A stretch of DNA of 64,000 nucleotides from Schizochytrium sp. CCTCC M209059 (GCA_000818945.1 KN805374.1:324156-388155); one strand, 5' to 3'. Positions 1-13,200 are shown, numbered from the stretch's first letter. Notes: a model not told the origin generated them from the letters alone. Numbers and translations: made by a program.

Positions 1-56
1 ACGCAAATGGGATGGTGCACATCATCTCGAGAGTAGGTAGGCGAAATCGCTTATCA

Positions 57-1463
57 CTAGCGTGTAGCGCGGTAAAGAAGAGCGATGTTGAGCGCAGCGC
101 CAATGACAAGAGCAATGCGGAGCGTGCTTGCCTCAGAAATGGCGGCTGTCTCGGACTTGGATCGCGCAAGCTTGGCCTTGGCCTCGGGCTGTCCTCCAAG
201 CCACGAGGGCGCGGACTCACGGAGGCGATCAAACTTGGAGGCTTCGTCCTCACCGAGAAAGATGACCCCGCAGCGAGCATGAATGTCCTCGTGCGGAATG
301 CGACGGTCAAGAATGCGCTCTCCCTCGACGGTGGCGTAAGCCTTGCCATTGCCGGCGCGCTCCCACATGAACGCGAGTGGGACCTGTGAAATATGAAACA
401 ATTAATCAATCAGCCAATCAGCCAACCAATCAAAACGGGCGAGTGAGTAAGTGAATGAGTAAGCGAGCGAGCGAGCGAGTCAGACGATGTGCACGTCATA
501 CGCGTACGCGAGTGACGACAATCCCTCTTGTCATTTCTCGTTTTTCTTTTCTTGTTTTGTTTGTTTTTGTAGAAAAAGATGAAGTGCTGTGAGCTAACTT
601 ACGGCCTCATAGACGAGCCGGAGACGGCCCTTGGGGTACTTTTTGTCTGCAGGGTAAAGGAAGCAACCGCCCTGAAGCATTTGGCGAGCGACATCGGAAA
701 CCATGCAGCACATCCAGCGCACGGAGCGGCCGCGAAGGTGCTGCGCGACGAAGGTGGCGGTGATGTCGTCCCAGTTCGCGCAGCTGCCCTCGTTGATGGC
801 GTAGGTTTTGCCCTTCTTGGGTTGGGAAAAGTTGTCGAGGTACTTGACCCAATCGTTGTCGACAAAGTTGTACTGGCTCATGTGTACCGGAAGGTCGCGT
901 GTGCAGTAGGCAAACTGGAGTGCGGTGGAGAAAAGCGCGTAGCCCGCAGCAACGATTTCTTCGCCCTTTTCAACGACCTCGAGGTTGGGACTCTTGAAGA
1001 CACCAAAGATGGCACCGACGGTGATGTTGACGGGCACGTTTTGCGATCCATCGAGCGGGTCAAAAACGACAGTGTACTTGCCATCCGGATGAAGTTGGAC
1101 AAAGTCTTCTCTTTCCTCCGAAGCGAAACCGGCGACGTAGGGGCAATCGCGAAGTGCGTCTTCGACATGCTTGTCCGCGAGCATGTCAAGCTGGAGCACT
1201 TTATCACCGCTGGTGTTTACCTTTGTGGTCTTTTGGGTCGCGCCTTCCTGCACGAAGGAAGCTGTGTTTGACGTTCGATCAAATCTGGGTTAGTCTAGTT
1301 CTCGTACGCGTCGGCGAAGAGGAGATGCGAACGGCTGAGCATGCAACTTACAGATCTCATCTCCAGTCCATCCGATGTGGCGCTGGATCTCCTCGTAGAT
1401 CTTGACGGAGGCGCGCTTGAGCGCGTCCTCGATGGCCTCGAGCTCTTTTTTGGTCTCTGCCAT
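57..1463 (-). CDS. FBP: Class I fructose-1,6-bisphosphatase with C-terminal hydrophobic tail, three exons
   Basis: Hydrolyses fructose-1,6-bisphosphate to fructose-6-phosphate in gluconeogenesis. I see three exons: 1463-1352, 1261-603 and 383-57. The introns have GTAAGT donors and the joined frame gives 365 residues. Family motifs are clear: the NTSGDKVLQLD metal-site segment (residues 53-63), SEE near 85-87, the DPLDGS signature at 105-110, and an MWERAGNG segment in exon 3 matching the usual C-terminal substrate-site region. The acceptor of exon 2 was chosen because the nearer upstream AG breaks the frame. After the normal end of the enzyme there is a roughly 50-residue extension ending in a hydrophobic stretch (about 344-361) and a basic RATR tail, which looks like a tail anchor. 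That extension is not typical of cytosolic FBPases. The start is the first ATG of exon 1; a (GA)n tract lies just upstream of it. Confidence 0.93.
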
Positions 1464-1482
1464 CTTCTTGCTTGCGCGTGCG

Positions 1483-1505
1483 AGAGAGAGAGAGAGAGAG
1501 AGAGC
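1483..1505. repeat. (GA)n microsatellite upstream of FBPase
   Basis: About eleven uninterrupted GA units lie some 20 bases upstream of the FBPase start codon, so on the coding strand they form a CT-rich leader or promoter tract. Confidence 0.9.
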
Positions 1506-1930
1506 AAGGGATTCTGAGCGCGTACGCGCGTGAGAAAGCGTGCGAGCTGACGCGGTGCGGTGTGCTGTCAGGCTGATCCGCCTGGACGTGCAAGCGCGGG
1601 CGTGGACGGCGATGGCCTGGCGATCCAAGTCTGTTTGGTGTCCGTCAGCGCCTCATCGCCTTCTTCCATTCTTGTCAGTCACGAGGCAGGCGATGCCGTG
1701 CAAAATGGCAAATGGCAGGCAGGCAAGGCAACAAACATCATGGCGGCTGGACAAGGTAACAAACCTTTCCGAATCGCTGCCTTCAAAGTATGCGAGAGGG
1801 AATGCAGGTGGTGGTACAGAGCAAAGCCAATTGTGAAAACATGGCATGTTTTGTGCGCCGCTGCGCTGCCATCCTCCTCATTTTAAAAGTGTTAGTGGGA
1901 AAAAGGAGAAGATTAAAAGAAGAGGCCTTT

Positions 1931-1974
1931 GCGCAGCATTCGCGCAGCATTCGCGCAGCATTCGCGCAGCATTC
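1931..1974. repeat. Four perfect 11-bp tandem copies of GCGCAGCATTC
   Basis: Four head-to-tail identical copies sit about 470 bases upstream of the FBPase start. The 11-bp period is close to one DNA helical turn. No ORF uses them convincingly. Confidence 0.95.
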
Positions 1975-2660
1975 ATTACCACTTCGGTTTGCTTTTTGCC
2001 GAAATAAGCAAACGCACAACTTGATGGCGTCCATGCTATTTGTTGCGACGAGCACGGCTGATTTTTTGTGTGCACCTGTTTAACCTCTTGATATATCGAC
2101 CATGCTCACTCAACGTAGGCGGGGTTGGAAATGTCTTTCGCTGTGCTCCGGGAGATGGATTCGAGACGAAACGAACAACGACAGCGACCTGATTCGTTTT
2201 GACGTAAACCCTTGCATCTTTTCCGATCAACGGAATCTCGCCCTTACAGTCAATCAATCGAGAAAGAAAGTAAGTAAGCCAAGTCCCGAATCCTTACAGC
2301 GGAAGAGGGAAAAGAAACGCGTCTTGGTCCAAATCAAGTCAAGACATTGTGCCACGCCGTCCAGGCTCGATCGAGTAAAGCTACCTGGTTGCTAGAGGCT
2401 TGTGGGAAAAATAGAGAGTTGCAGATGATGTTGACAGGTGTTTATAGAAGGTAATTAGTGTCACGTCTTTGCTTTCCGATGTGAATGATAAAAATAAGCA
2501 AAAGCGACACGACAAAGAAAGAGCAAAAAGACGTGGTGATGACCTCGTCTTTTCATGTGTATAATAAAAAAAAAGGGTGGAAAGAAAGGAAGAAGAAGGT
2601 GGAGGAGCTTGAGAATGCTTCGTTTGTGTGTCATGCATGGCGCGTGCTACTTTACGTCAT

Positions 2661-3197
2661 TCATAATCTAGCTGTTCTCGCTGAGGCGAGTGCATTTGAG
2701 TCGTCCGCCTCCGGTGGTGGGCTCGAGGTGTGCTCTTCTTTGCCAAGCAAGGCACACCATCCCGACTCGCGACCATCAACCTCTGGCTCCCCCTCGGTAC
2801 TTGAAACTTCCATGTCCCCGCGCTTGGGGTCTTTGTTTTGGTCCAGGTCCTCGTTTTCTTGCTGCTCGCCACGTTGCTCATTCCTGTAGCAGTCCAAAGA
2901 AGGGTACACGGTGACTTTGTCGCCGACCTTGTGCACGTACGGGAGACTGAGCGAGGCCTTTGCCCGCTGCCGCGTCTTGCGCACGCGGAGCTGCGCTTTC
3001 CTCGGCTCTGCCGCTGCTTTTGCGGGCCGCGTCAATGCACAGCGCGGGACGCTAACACCCTCGCCTCCCGGCGTTCTTCTGCGCAGCATCGGGCCGCGCC
3101 TCTCGCCCGCACTCACGAAGACCGTGCGCGTGGCGCTCTGTGCCAAGGCGTCTTGCTCGCAGGTCGCGCACCTTTCCGGTACCACCATGACCATCAT
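2661..3197 (-). CDS. Possible hypothetical protein, weak evidence
   Basis: A 178-codon open frame beginning with ATG. Its second half has a protein-like charged composition (segments such as HKVGDKVTVYPSLDC and NEQRGEQQENEDLDQ), unlike the arginine/proline-rich frames typical of random ORFs in this GC-rich stretch. I recognise no domain. It could be a real small gene, one exon of a longer one, or chance. It is isolated in a region otherwise without supported genes. Confidence 0.2.
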   Translation of the reverse strand: MMVMVVPERCATCEQDALAQSATRTVFVSAGERRGPMLRRRTPGGEGVSVPRCALTRPAKAAAEPRKAQLRVRKTRQRAKASLSLPYVHKVGDKVTVYPSLDCYRNEQRGEQQENEDLDQNKDPKRGDMEVSSTEGEPEVDGRESGWCALLGKEEHTSSPPPEADDSNALASARTARL

Positions 3198-4337
3198 CGC
3201 GTCTCGCTCCGCGTTGTTTCCCGCTCGCGCCCTCGCTGCCGACGGCTAAGCTCGGCTCGGCTAAGCTCGGCTCGGCTCGGCTCGCACGCGATGCGGTTTT
3301 GTTCGCTCCTCGGCCGAGGTTTTCCGTTCGACCTCGCTGCCCTCCCTTGCTCGATGGATGGATGGATCGATCGCTCGCTCGATGGACCGGTTGATGGATG
3401 CTGGTTGACGGTCTGCGTCGCGTGGTCAATCGAACAGACCTTGCCTTGCTTCCTGCGCTAGCCTACTTATACTTAGCACGTGGCTGGCTGGCTGGGTGAG
3501 TGGGTGGCTGGGTGGGTGCGTCCGGTCGCTTTGCTTTGCTTCGCTTCGCTTCGGGTGAACTCCCAATCAGAACTGCCTGCTCCCTCTTCGCCGCTAGCGC
3601 TTGCTTGTTTGCTTGGGCTCGCCGTTCACGTCGCCGGACTTTCCTTCCCGCTCCAAATGCTCGAAAGTGCTCGCGACCGACACTCCGCTCCTCTTCTCCG
3701 CTGCGCTGCGCTGGGAGAATTCTGGCGAGGGAGTTCGAGGAATGCCGGATCGGGTGACCGAAGGACCAACCGATTGGACGTATGGGCGGAGATGTGAATG
3801 GGCGCGCGGTGCGTCGTGCGCGGGGCTCTTCCCAGCTTTGTCGCCTCTGCAGCTTTGCTTCTCTCCCTTCGTGTTCCTGACTCCGCACTCGCGCGCTCAC
3901 GCCACTTGAAGTAAGTTAAGCCTTCATGCACGAAAGCACGAAACCAGGCGTCCGGGGCCACCCGGGCTCGCGCTCTGCAGCTGCTGCTGTGCTGCCCCTA
4001 ACACGCAGGCAGGCAGCTCCAGCCACAGGTCACGAGTTGCTTCAAGTTCTTTCTTTCCCTGTTTTCAGAGCGCGTCCTGCGCCCCTTTTGCTTCTTTCAA
4101 TTCCTCCCCTTCTCTCTCCCTCTCTGTCTGGACACCGCGGTCTTTCTTTCTTTCTTCCTTTTCCGCTCCTCTGTGTCTCGCAAAATTCCTCCGTCCGCGC
4201 GTGCTTCCCGCACGTCTGCGTCTGCGTCGCGCTGCAAGGCGCTGAGCACGCAGACTCGATCCGCCAGCTCTGCCGCTGCGGTATGGCCGCGAGCCGCGCG
4301 CTGCGCTGGGATCGCCGGGGCCGCCGGGATCGACTGG

Positions 4338-4387
4338 CCTCGCGTTGCCTCGCGTTGCCTCGCGTTGCCTCGCGTTGCCTCGCGTTG
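4338..4387. repeat. Five perfect 10-bp tandem copies of CCTCGCGTTG
   Basis: Five exact consecutive copies in gene-poor DNA; a sixth, diverged copy follows. Confidence 0.95.
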
Positions 4388-7341
4388 CTTGGCCTGCTTG
4401 CTTGCAGCTAGCTGGTCGCTCGTCCTCGTGCCTGTGCTTGTCGTTCTTTCTTGGCGGCTGCGCACGGTGCGCATGTCGTTGGTTGTCTGTTAGTTTTGCT
4501 CGCTGCACTGCGGCTTTCTTTCTTCCAGCTCAAGTTACTCGTTTCGCAGCTACCCCACACCCTCGACCGCGGTACCCACAGCCCGTCCAGGCTCCTCGCC
4601 GCGCGCTACCGCAGCCTGCCCCGCACCGAGGTCCCGCCTTCCCGCAGCCGTTCAGGGCCGCCAGCCAGCTGGGTGCAGCAGCCGCCTCGCGAGGGCGCCC
4701 CGGCACCCCGGCAGCCGCCGCCGCCGCGCTCCAGGGACTGCCCAGATCGCGCGGGCGACCTTGATCCGCTGGCTGATCCGCTGGCCGCTCTCGCGCCTGC
4801 CTCAATGCCTGCCTCAATGCCCCCGATGCAGACGGCGAGGCGACGCCGTCGTCGCGGAGGCTTTGGCACGCTCGCTAAACACCGTTGCGTGTCGCCTCGC
4901 CTGCTCGCCTTTGTTTCCCTGGGACACCGGCTCTCCCCCTCTTCTTCGAGCCTCGTTTCTCGCTCTCGCACCATGGCATGCACGCTCGCATCCTCGCACC
5001 GGCCGGCGCGCGCAGCCAGGGTCAGCTCCGCCGGTCGGCCTCTTTCCTGCGCAGACGAAGCCAGGCTCGGCCCCGCGTCTGCTCTCCGCGCGGCCGAGAG
5101 CTCGGCGCGTTTTCTCTGCAGGCGCCGCGAGTGGGCCGGGGCGCTCCCGTCCAGTCTCGCTCGAAGGTTCGAAGCTCTCGCCCTGTTCTGTTCGACCGAT
5201 TGATCATTCGAACGTATGCGCGCAAAGCGAGCTAGCTAGCTAGCTACCCGTCGAGACCAGCGACGTGCGACAATCGACTTGCGACATGCGAGCCCAAATC
5301 TCACGGGCTTTCGTGCGACCTTGGCCTGCCAGTCTGCGTCCACGTTTGCCTCGCTCGGCCGCAACATCGGTCGGTCGATCGGTTGGCCGGTCGATGGATC
5401 AATCGCAATCAAATGCACGAGATGCACAAGGGGCGACAGAACGACGGACCCCGTGCTCGCGCCTTGCGCAAGCCCGCTGTCCTTTTCGCTCGCTCGCTCG
5501 CTCGCTCTCTCGCTTGCTTTTTCTGCGCTCTAAGGGGGCGCGACGAACCAAATCAGCCGAGAAACCGCAACGACTCCAGCTTTTCTTCGTGGCGCTCCCG
5601 TTGCCTTGCCTTGCCTTGCCTTGCTTTGCGTTTCATCGCCGGCCTCCTTTCGAACCGGCCCGCGACGGGGCGCAAGCCTGGATTGACATGACATGACAGG
5701 TCGGGGGGAGGAGGGAGGAGAGGACGGAGAGCCGTCGACGATATCGCCGCCGACGTGCATTGGCGCCTCCCGCGTGCACTCGCTGGCCGCGACTGCGTCG
5801 CCAATACGCCGCGCGTAATTGCCCGCGCGGAGGCGAGAACGCCACGACGGCTCCCTTTTCGCAACCACGATCGCGTCCCCCGGCGCGTGCCGGCGGTGCA
5901 TGGCGAACCGGCCCTGGGAGGCACCAAGACGCGCGGGGACCCCGGTGTGCGCGGTCCCCGCGGACACATGGACGTGTGTACCTGGTGTGCGCGCGCACAC
6001 CGGTAGGCCCGCGCACCCTCACTGGTTCGCTTTGCACACGCACGCACGCACGCTCGCTCGCTGACGCGCCCCTTCGCGACTCACGCCACGATTCGCCACG
6101 CCACGCGGCGCCACAACACGCCGTGCGCGTTCGCACGAGGCTGGACTGGGCTGCTCTTGCGCGGGTGCTGGGTGTCCGACGCCTGGCGCGAAGCCTGGCC
6201 GCGTCCTGCGCCGTCTCTCCTTCGACCCTGGCTCGGACGGATGAGTTCTCTCTGGGTGGGTGGTCCGTCTCCATCTTTCACGGTCATCCTCGCCATCATT
6301 GTCGTCGGTGGCGTGACTGATTGTACTGGATGGAGTACTCGGGAGAAATCTCTCTTCCCGTTCTTGGCGTGACGAAGAGCAACACTCTGCTCTGCTTGAC
6401 GCGCCCAGTCTTGACGTCCCCGACGAGAAAACGAGAGAGCCTTGACACCCACCCTCCAATCCTTCGAGTCACGAGCACTGGGGCCATCGCCAGGACGCCA
6501 CAGAGGTCGACATAAGCCAAGGCTTCTTGCTTCCAGCCTCGTGCCTTGTTCATGGCGAGTTGCGCGGCCATGGAAACGCGACAAGGCAAGACCAGACAAA
6601 ATAATGCACGACCATGATCGATCGATCGCTTGAGTGATGCCTTGCCTTGTCTCGCTTGATCTTGCCTTGCCTTGCCTTGCTCGCTCGGCTCCCGTGCTTC
6701 CGCTCCCCGCGGCTCCGTTCGCGCAGTCATCTTCGCGATCGATTATCACCGCAATCACCATCGCGATGACGCTTGTGATGCGGTGCGCTCGGTGCTCCTC
6801 GCCGTCGAAAACGTCACATCGCCACTCACTCACTCACGCACTCACGCACTCACGCGGTGAGGCTCGCTCGCTTCGAGTGGCGGCCGCGCGTGCCTGAAGT
6901 GAAGGACAGTAAGGAATCAAGGGCGGTCGGGCCGGGTGAGCCTGGGTGCCGGCCCGGGTGGCTGGCTGGCTGCGAAGCTGGGCGGCCTAGGGCTCCAATC
7001 GAAGCGAGCTCCACGACTCGGTAGGTATGCATGCTTGCATGTATGTATGGTGCGAGGCTTTATTTGTTTACACTTGCCTTGCCTTCCTTGCCTTGGTCGG
7101 GGTGGGCTGGGCTCGACTTCTCTCCTCCCCTCTCCTCTTCGCTCCTCTTCACTCGTCTTCACACTCCTCTCCTCTTCGCCTCTGCGAGACGCGACACTTA
7201 CCTTGCTCGCTTATTGGCCGGAGACGGCTCTCGAAGCGTAGAAAAACCTGCCGAGGCTTCAAAGGCGGACACGATGGATGCGCGACAATGTTCGGGATTT
7301 GCCTGCGCCGCCGCTGGCCGGGCTCGCGCGGTGCGGCGCCA

Positions 7342-7347
7342 GAAAAA

Positions 7348-7395
<48 letters not shown>

Positions 7396-7400
7396 AAAAA
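7342..7400. repeat. (AAAG)n microsatellite
   Basis: About thirteen AAAG units flanked by A-rich sequence. It opens artificial lysine-rich reading frames that should not be taken as genes. Confidence 0.95.
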
Positions 7401-10190
7401 GTACTACTCATTCGAAAACTAAAGAAAATCCGAAACGACCAAAAGCCATCAATCAAAACAGACAAACGGAAGGAGAGAAAGAACGGAGGCCCTCGTCAGC
7501 ATCATGTTGACAAGGCAGCGCAGAGCAGACAAAGCGCGCGGAAGTTGCTTGAAACAGCGCGTGGACGCTCGCGCGGATGTGGCGGCCAAGCTTCAAGCTG
7601 CTTCTTCACAAGCGGGCTCGACAATTTGCCTGCAGGCGGCAGGTCCCGCTTGAGCTCACACAAACTCGAGGTCAAGCTCAAGCTCGAGCTCAGGCTCAAC
7701 TCAAGTCACCTCCAGTCGGCTGCAGCCCAGCTCAACTCAGCTCATTGGCTGGGTCCGCCGCACTTGCTTTCTTGGCTCGAGTGGCTGGGGCCATAGAGTG
7801 CGCGAAAAAGGCGAGCCTGGATGGACTGGTTGGTCGGTCACTATGTATCTCGCCGCCAACTTGCCCCGCCCCGCCCCGCCTCGCTTCCCCTTGCGATGAA
7901 CTTGCTCTACGCTTTCTTGTGCGGCGCACGCACGCAAGCCGGCACCCAGACCGGGCATCCAGGCTCCTGCACAACCAGCGGCCGCCGTCGGCGTCTCAGC
8001 GTCGAGTTGAGTCGGGTCCCCAGTCAGTCCGAGGTCTCGAGGTCCGAAAGCCCAAATCAGCTGGCAGGCAGCCGCGCCTTGCATTTGCGATCAGCCAGCT
8101 AGCCAGCCAGGCAGTCTTGCTCGCTTTCTGTGGAGATCGGAGGCCTCCGCGTCTGCATCGCACTCCCCGCGTCCGCAGCGCGGGTCGAGCGGCAGCGCAG
8201 CGCAGCGCCAGCGTCAGTCGGGAGCCGCGACGGAGGAAAGAAAGGAAAAAAGGAAGAATTGAAGACTTGCCAGTGATTGCCCGCGCAGACTCGATATTCA
8301 CGGAGCCAACTCGAAATCGAAAGAAAACAAAAAAGATGCGATGAATGGAGTGGACCCCTGGCAATAATGAATGTATAGAAACCGTCTGGCTCGTTGCCAG
8401 AACGGAAGAGGGATAGAAGGAAGGAAGGATAAAAGGAAGGAAAAGCAAAAAAAGGCAAGAAAAGACAAGAAATAGAATGGCAAGGATCGAAATGAAGATG
8501 ATAAAATGAAATGAATTGAAAGTCAATGGAGAAATTTAGATCGATCGCCGCTTGCCGAGCGCCGCAACAGCATTAGTCTTCAGCTGCTTCTTCCACTTGA
8601 GGAGGAGAGGAGGAAAGGAGCATCTCCATTCAACCTCCGCCTACTCGCCAATTCCGTTTTTTTTTCTCCCTAAATTTTCTTCGATTAAAGCCCGAGGCGG
8701 CCGCGGTACCGCGGTACCGGCCGGAAAGCGAGCGAAGAAGCGAGCGAGCTAGAGCATACTCCCAGAAATCCCTCATCCTCCACTCGATAGGCAACGTTGC
8801 CAGAGACATACAGCAAGCCCCCCCCTCCCCGCGCAACGCACGGACCCGGACCACCACATCCTACATGCGCCCGCTCGCACGCGAAGTGGCCCCCTCCGTC
8901 CCCCTTTCGCCGCAGCTTGTGCTTCCTTCCCTCGTCGTTCTCCTCTCCTGCGGCCAACCGTCATTCGTTGTCGTCGTCGCGAAAGATCGCGCGCACCGGA
9001 TTGGCCGCTCCGCTACCGCAACGCCATCTTATCCTCTTCTATCTGGGGCGCGTAAGCAGCCCGAAAATGAAGAAACCTCAAGGCAGCAGGACAGGAAGAT
9101 CTTCAACGTCTTGTGCTCCTTCTCTCTGCTGGCGACTCCCGCGCTGCTGCTGCTGCGGCCAGCTCAACCAGCAGCAGTAGCAGCGTCAGCAGCAGTAGCA
9201 GCGGCAGCAGCAGTAGCTGCTCGATGATCGCTGCAGCGTCGTGGATCGCGGAGGTCCTCGACTTCTGTGGTAAAGCGCGGGTGGCGCGGGGAGAACGCGT
9301 GAGCGAACGTGTGCGCTTGTGCGCCTGCACTGATAGTGGAAAAGAGGTGAGGCCGGCGGGGCGGGCCCCCACACCGGCGCTGGGGAAAAGAAAGTGTTCT
9401 TCAGGAAGAAGAGATCGCTCGGACCAAATCTTGCTAGCAGAGGCAGCTGTCGCAGCTTGCTGTTGCAAGCATTGGTTGCCGTCAATGCGATTGGCGGCAG
9501 CGCACGCGGCCTTGGAGCGCGGTCCGGCGTACTGGCTACGGTCGGGCAAGCGGGGCCGTTTAAACAGCGGCCAGCCGCGACAATGAAGAACAACCGCGGA
9601 GGGAAAGTTTGCACGTAGCAGCAGCGCTTCCGTTTCTTTCATTGGTCGGTGGCGGAGCTGTCGGGCAAGGTTCCGCCACCGAGTCTGCTCGCACCGCTAA
9701 TTGTGTTGCGTCGCATGGTCGTAGGGCGGGGCGCTTGCACACTCAGGCTAGCACGCTTGTACACGGGCGCACGCTAACACGCTGGCCGTACCGGCAGCTC
9801 CGAAGGCGCCGGCATCGGAGGCCCTGGTGAGGATGGATGACTCACTCATGCCAGTCTATTTGGCATTTGCAGCTACGTAGGCTCACTAAAGCTTCGTGCG
9901 TGCGTGCGTGCGTGCGTGCGTGCTTACGAATGAGTGTGCCTCGCATCGCAGAGATCGACACCGGCGATCGGTCGCTGGCCGTGCGGGTGAGCAAGTTGCT
10001 TTCGAACCGCAGCCCGCGTCACCAAGCACAGTTCTTCAAGGCAGCGAGTCAGTACGATCGCCAGACAGAGACCAGCAAACCGGCCAAAATACTCTCGAGC
10101 AACATGGACCGAGGGGAAGCTCACGATTGCGTCCGTGGATTAAAAGTAAGTCTTGCCGGTCCACGCGCTAGATTCATTGGCATCATGAGC

Positions 10191-10245
10191 CTTCCTTCCT
10201 TCCTTCCTTCCTTCCTTCATTCATTCATTCATTCATTCATTTTAC
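10191..10245. repeat. Compound (TTCC)n-(TTCA)n microsatellite
   Basis: A run of TTCC units changes into TTCA units with little interruption, in non-coding DNA. Confidence 0.9.
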
Positions 10246-13200
10246 ATTCACTTATTTACATTCATTGATGCCGAGGTATGGCAAGGAGCGAAGGGAGCAA
10301 GGAATGAGAAAAGAAGCAAAAAAGAAAGGCTGGGGGATAGGCTGCTTCCGACTCCTCCCCTTGGCGGTCTTCCAAGGTCGACAATATTTCCTTTACTCGT
10401 TCTCGCCCGCCACGGCCGACGCGAGACGAGACGAAGCAGAGCAAATCAAGACACGCGCTCTACCTGCAGCTGGCGTTTTTTCCACTTGTCCTCTTCCGCT
10501 GCTCTTCCTGGTCCTCCTCCTCCACAAAAGAGGCGAGTGATGCGCCATGTGGCTGTGGCCTGCGTGTCTAGCGGCCCCGGCTGGGCTGGCCTGCGCAGGT
10601 CGATAGGCTGCTCGCTGCCGCGGGCGGCGAAGTCCGGGCTTGCTTTCTTTCTTTTTCCTGCTCTTTGCCTACTTTCCTTCCTTCAAAATAATGCCAACGG
10701 CCGCCTTGTGCTCCTCGATCTTACTGTTAGAGCAATCAATCCTTCCTTGCACATTAGCATCACCGTGAACAGCATCGGCATCAGCATCATTGAGCCTTGA
10801 ACAAATGGACCGATGGGATACCAGCGTGCAGCGACGCATTTAGCGACCATGCTGGCGACGCTGCCTAAGACCAGGCTCGTGGCGATGCGCCACGCCTGCT
10901 TCGCTCGCTAAATTCGCTCGCGTGGTGCTCGCTGCAGCCCCTTCTCACGCCGAGAGGGAGGTCACGGGCGATCTAAGGCCCTTCGTTCTTTCGCCAGAGG
11001 AAGACGGGCTGATTAGCCTCTTTCTGTACATCGCTCTAGCATCCATCCATCCATCCATCCCTCCATCCATCCACCCATCCATCCATCCTCCGTTTAATCC
11101 GTCCATACGTATCTGTCCATCTACCGGTACCCACTCTGATGTTGTCATGCTTGATCGATCGACCGTGCGGTCACCGAAGTCTCATGGCCTGCGACGCCAT
11201 GCGACGCGGCAACGAGCTCCGCGCCAGTACAGGCTTGCGCCGTGCCAGGAAGGAGTTCGTTCGCCAACAACAGCGACACGACAAGCAGCTTTTGTTAACA
11301 TGAATCTCGCTGGCTGGCCAACTTGGCGAACGAAGCCGACCCAAGACAACTTGAAGCCAAGCCAAGCCACCGCAGCCCCGCGAACCCGAGCGCCGTTCTC
11401 CGAAAAACCTGCAGCTGTTCTGGTGCGTTCTCGGTCCCGAGAGGAGACGATGGCCGCGGATATCCGCCGCGAGTCACCGCAAAGTCTGGCGGCGGCGTCG
11501 TGCTTGGTGCAGCAGCAGATGGTAAGGGGCAGTTCGCGCGCTCTTCCAGCAGGGCGACGCTCTGCTAACCCCCTTGCAAGAAATGCACAGCGGTGTAGAA
11601 AGTATGCACCGCGGCGGGAATCGAGTCGCCGGCCTGATGTGAGATAAGAGGTTGCAGTTTCGAGCGGCGGGGCTCCGATCAAGCAACCCACCAATGAAAC
11701 AGAGCACCACAACAGTACACGGAGCGTGCGGGGCTCATCTCCTTGGTGACGCGATCGGCAGCTGCGGCCGAAGGAAGATGCTCCACCTGCCGCTCCAGCA
11801 CGCCGGTTGCACCTTGGCGCGGCTCATCAGATCAAAATGCAGATCGTGCCGGTTGAGGTCAACTGCTTTTCGATTGATTTGCTCGAGGCAGTGTGCATGC
11901 AGCAGGCGGCAGCGGCAGTAACAATAACGGAGGCGGATGCGGAGATTGAAAACTGCTTTTCGCGATCCAAGGCTCGACCCGTGGCATGAGAGCAAAAGTT
12001 GATATATCTTCATTTATTGGCCCGTCTGACTTGGACACGATCGGGAGCTTTGGTACAGGTCGAGAATTAATAAATGAACCAGTCAAGCTCATTCGACACC
12101 GCTTCCATTGGACCTGTCATGGCACTCGCTCCGCATCCGGTTTCTTCACCCCAATTTTCCAAGTGCCAGGTTCCTATGCCCATTTTCTTTCCAAATTCTC
12201 CATCTGATCGTTCATGTTTATTGCTACGAGAACCGAGTTCTGTTCCCGCTTTGATTAACAAAATCACGAGATCAAAAATAAGCTCTTGCAACCAAAGTGG
12301 CCGCAAGATTGTAAGGACTGCCGGGTAACACTTGAGACGGAAAAGAACAATTGCATTAAAAAATTCATTGAACAGGAAATTGAATCGATTCAAAAGCTAG
12401 TACAGTGCGCGTGCCCCGTAAAACACGGATAGGCGCGTGTATTGTCCAGCCCTTGTTCGCTTCTTGGAGGTTTTTTCCCTCGTATTTGCGTTGTTCATGA
12501 AGGAAAAAATTCCATTGTATGATAACAAGGAACTGGAGCGCTAAAAAGACTTTTTGCTGTTAAACATTGAAGTTGCGTCTCGCTTTTGCGACCCTTTCTC
12601 CCTCTTGCGCGTACATCTCGCTTAGTCCGTGGATAAAATGTAGCGCAAGCATCGGCACTGCGCTTTCCGATTTTTAAATTTCTGATTGGGCACATGTCTC
12701 AAGCAACAATCAGCACAGTCGAAGGCCCTACATAAAGTAGCAGAGATAGCCAACAATTCGTTACGAGCCCTTTAAACATCCTCATCCTTTTTGTCCCGGT
12801 CCGCCGCGCGTTTGCGACATTAATGAAAGGGTTTCTCTCTCGCGGCGCCCTTGCTGCTTTCAAGATCGGCCGGCCAAGGCCTCTTGTTCCGAGTTGCTGC
12901 CACTATTGTGAGCGAAGCCACCTCCGTGCCTCCGCTGAGGCCACACAATCTCACCCACAGTACCCTTTGGGAGCTTTAAATTTCGGGCGGGGCTCTTCAA
13001 GTCTTCCAAGAGTATCCTTGAAGTACTTTTTCCGTTCTTTCCTCTATTTAACCAAAGAGGCAGGCTTGGATCGTCGGCACGATCCCAGTACGAGTTCCCT
13101 CCTTCGGGGCGAGGCATAATGGTCCGCGGCCGGGACAAGACCGCGTGGGGCGCGCGCTTGAGCCAAACCAGCCCTCTCAAGAGCGACGATGCAAAAGGCT

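Larger units (their letters stand above)
1975..10190. other. Gene-poor repeat-rich region, left part
   Basis: Apart from the weak ORF at 2661-3197 I find no supported gene here. Open frames are short, Arg/Pro/Ser-rich and overlap in several frames, as expected of GC-rich non-coding DNA. Visible contents are simple repeats: GGCTAAGCTC/GGCTCG runs near 3250-3290, GGCTG/GGGTG runs at 3480-3520, GCTC runs near 5483-5515, TTGCC pentamers at 5601-5620 and 6662-6676, CACTCACG runs near 6825-6855, an AAAG tract at 7342-7400, and CGTG units near 9896-9922. Confidence 0.6.

Noticed and set aside
7278..7796. Lysine/glutamate-rich frame
   Set aside because: Created by the (AAAG)n microsatellite, followed by low-complexity text.
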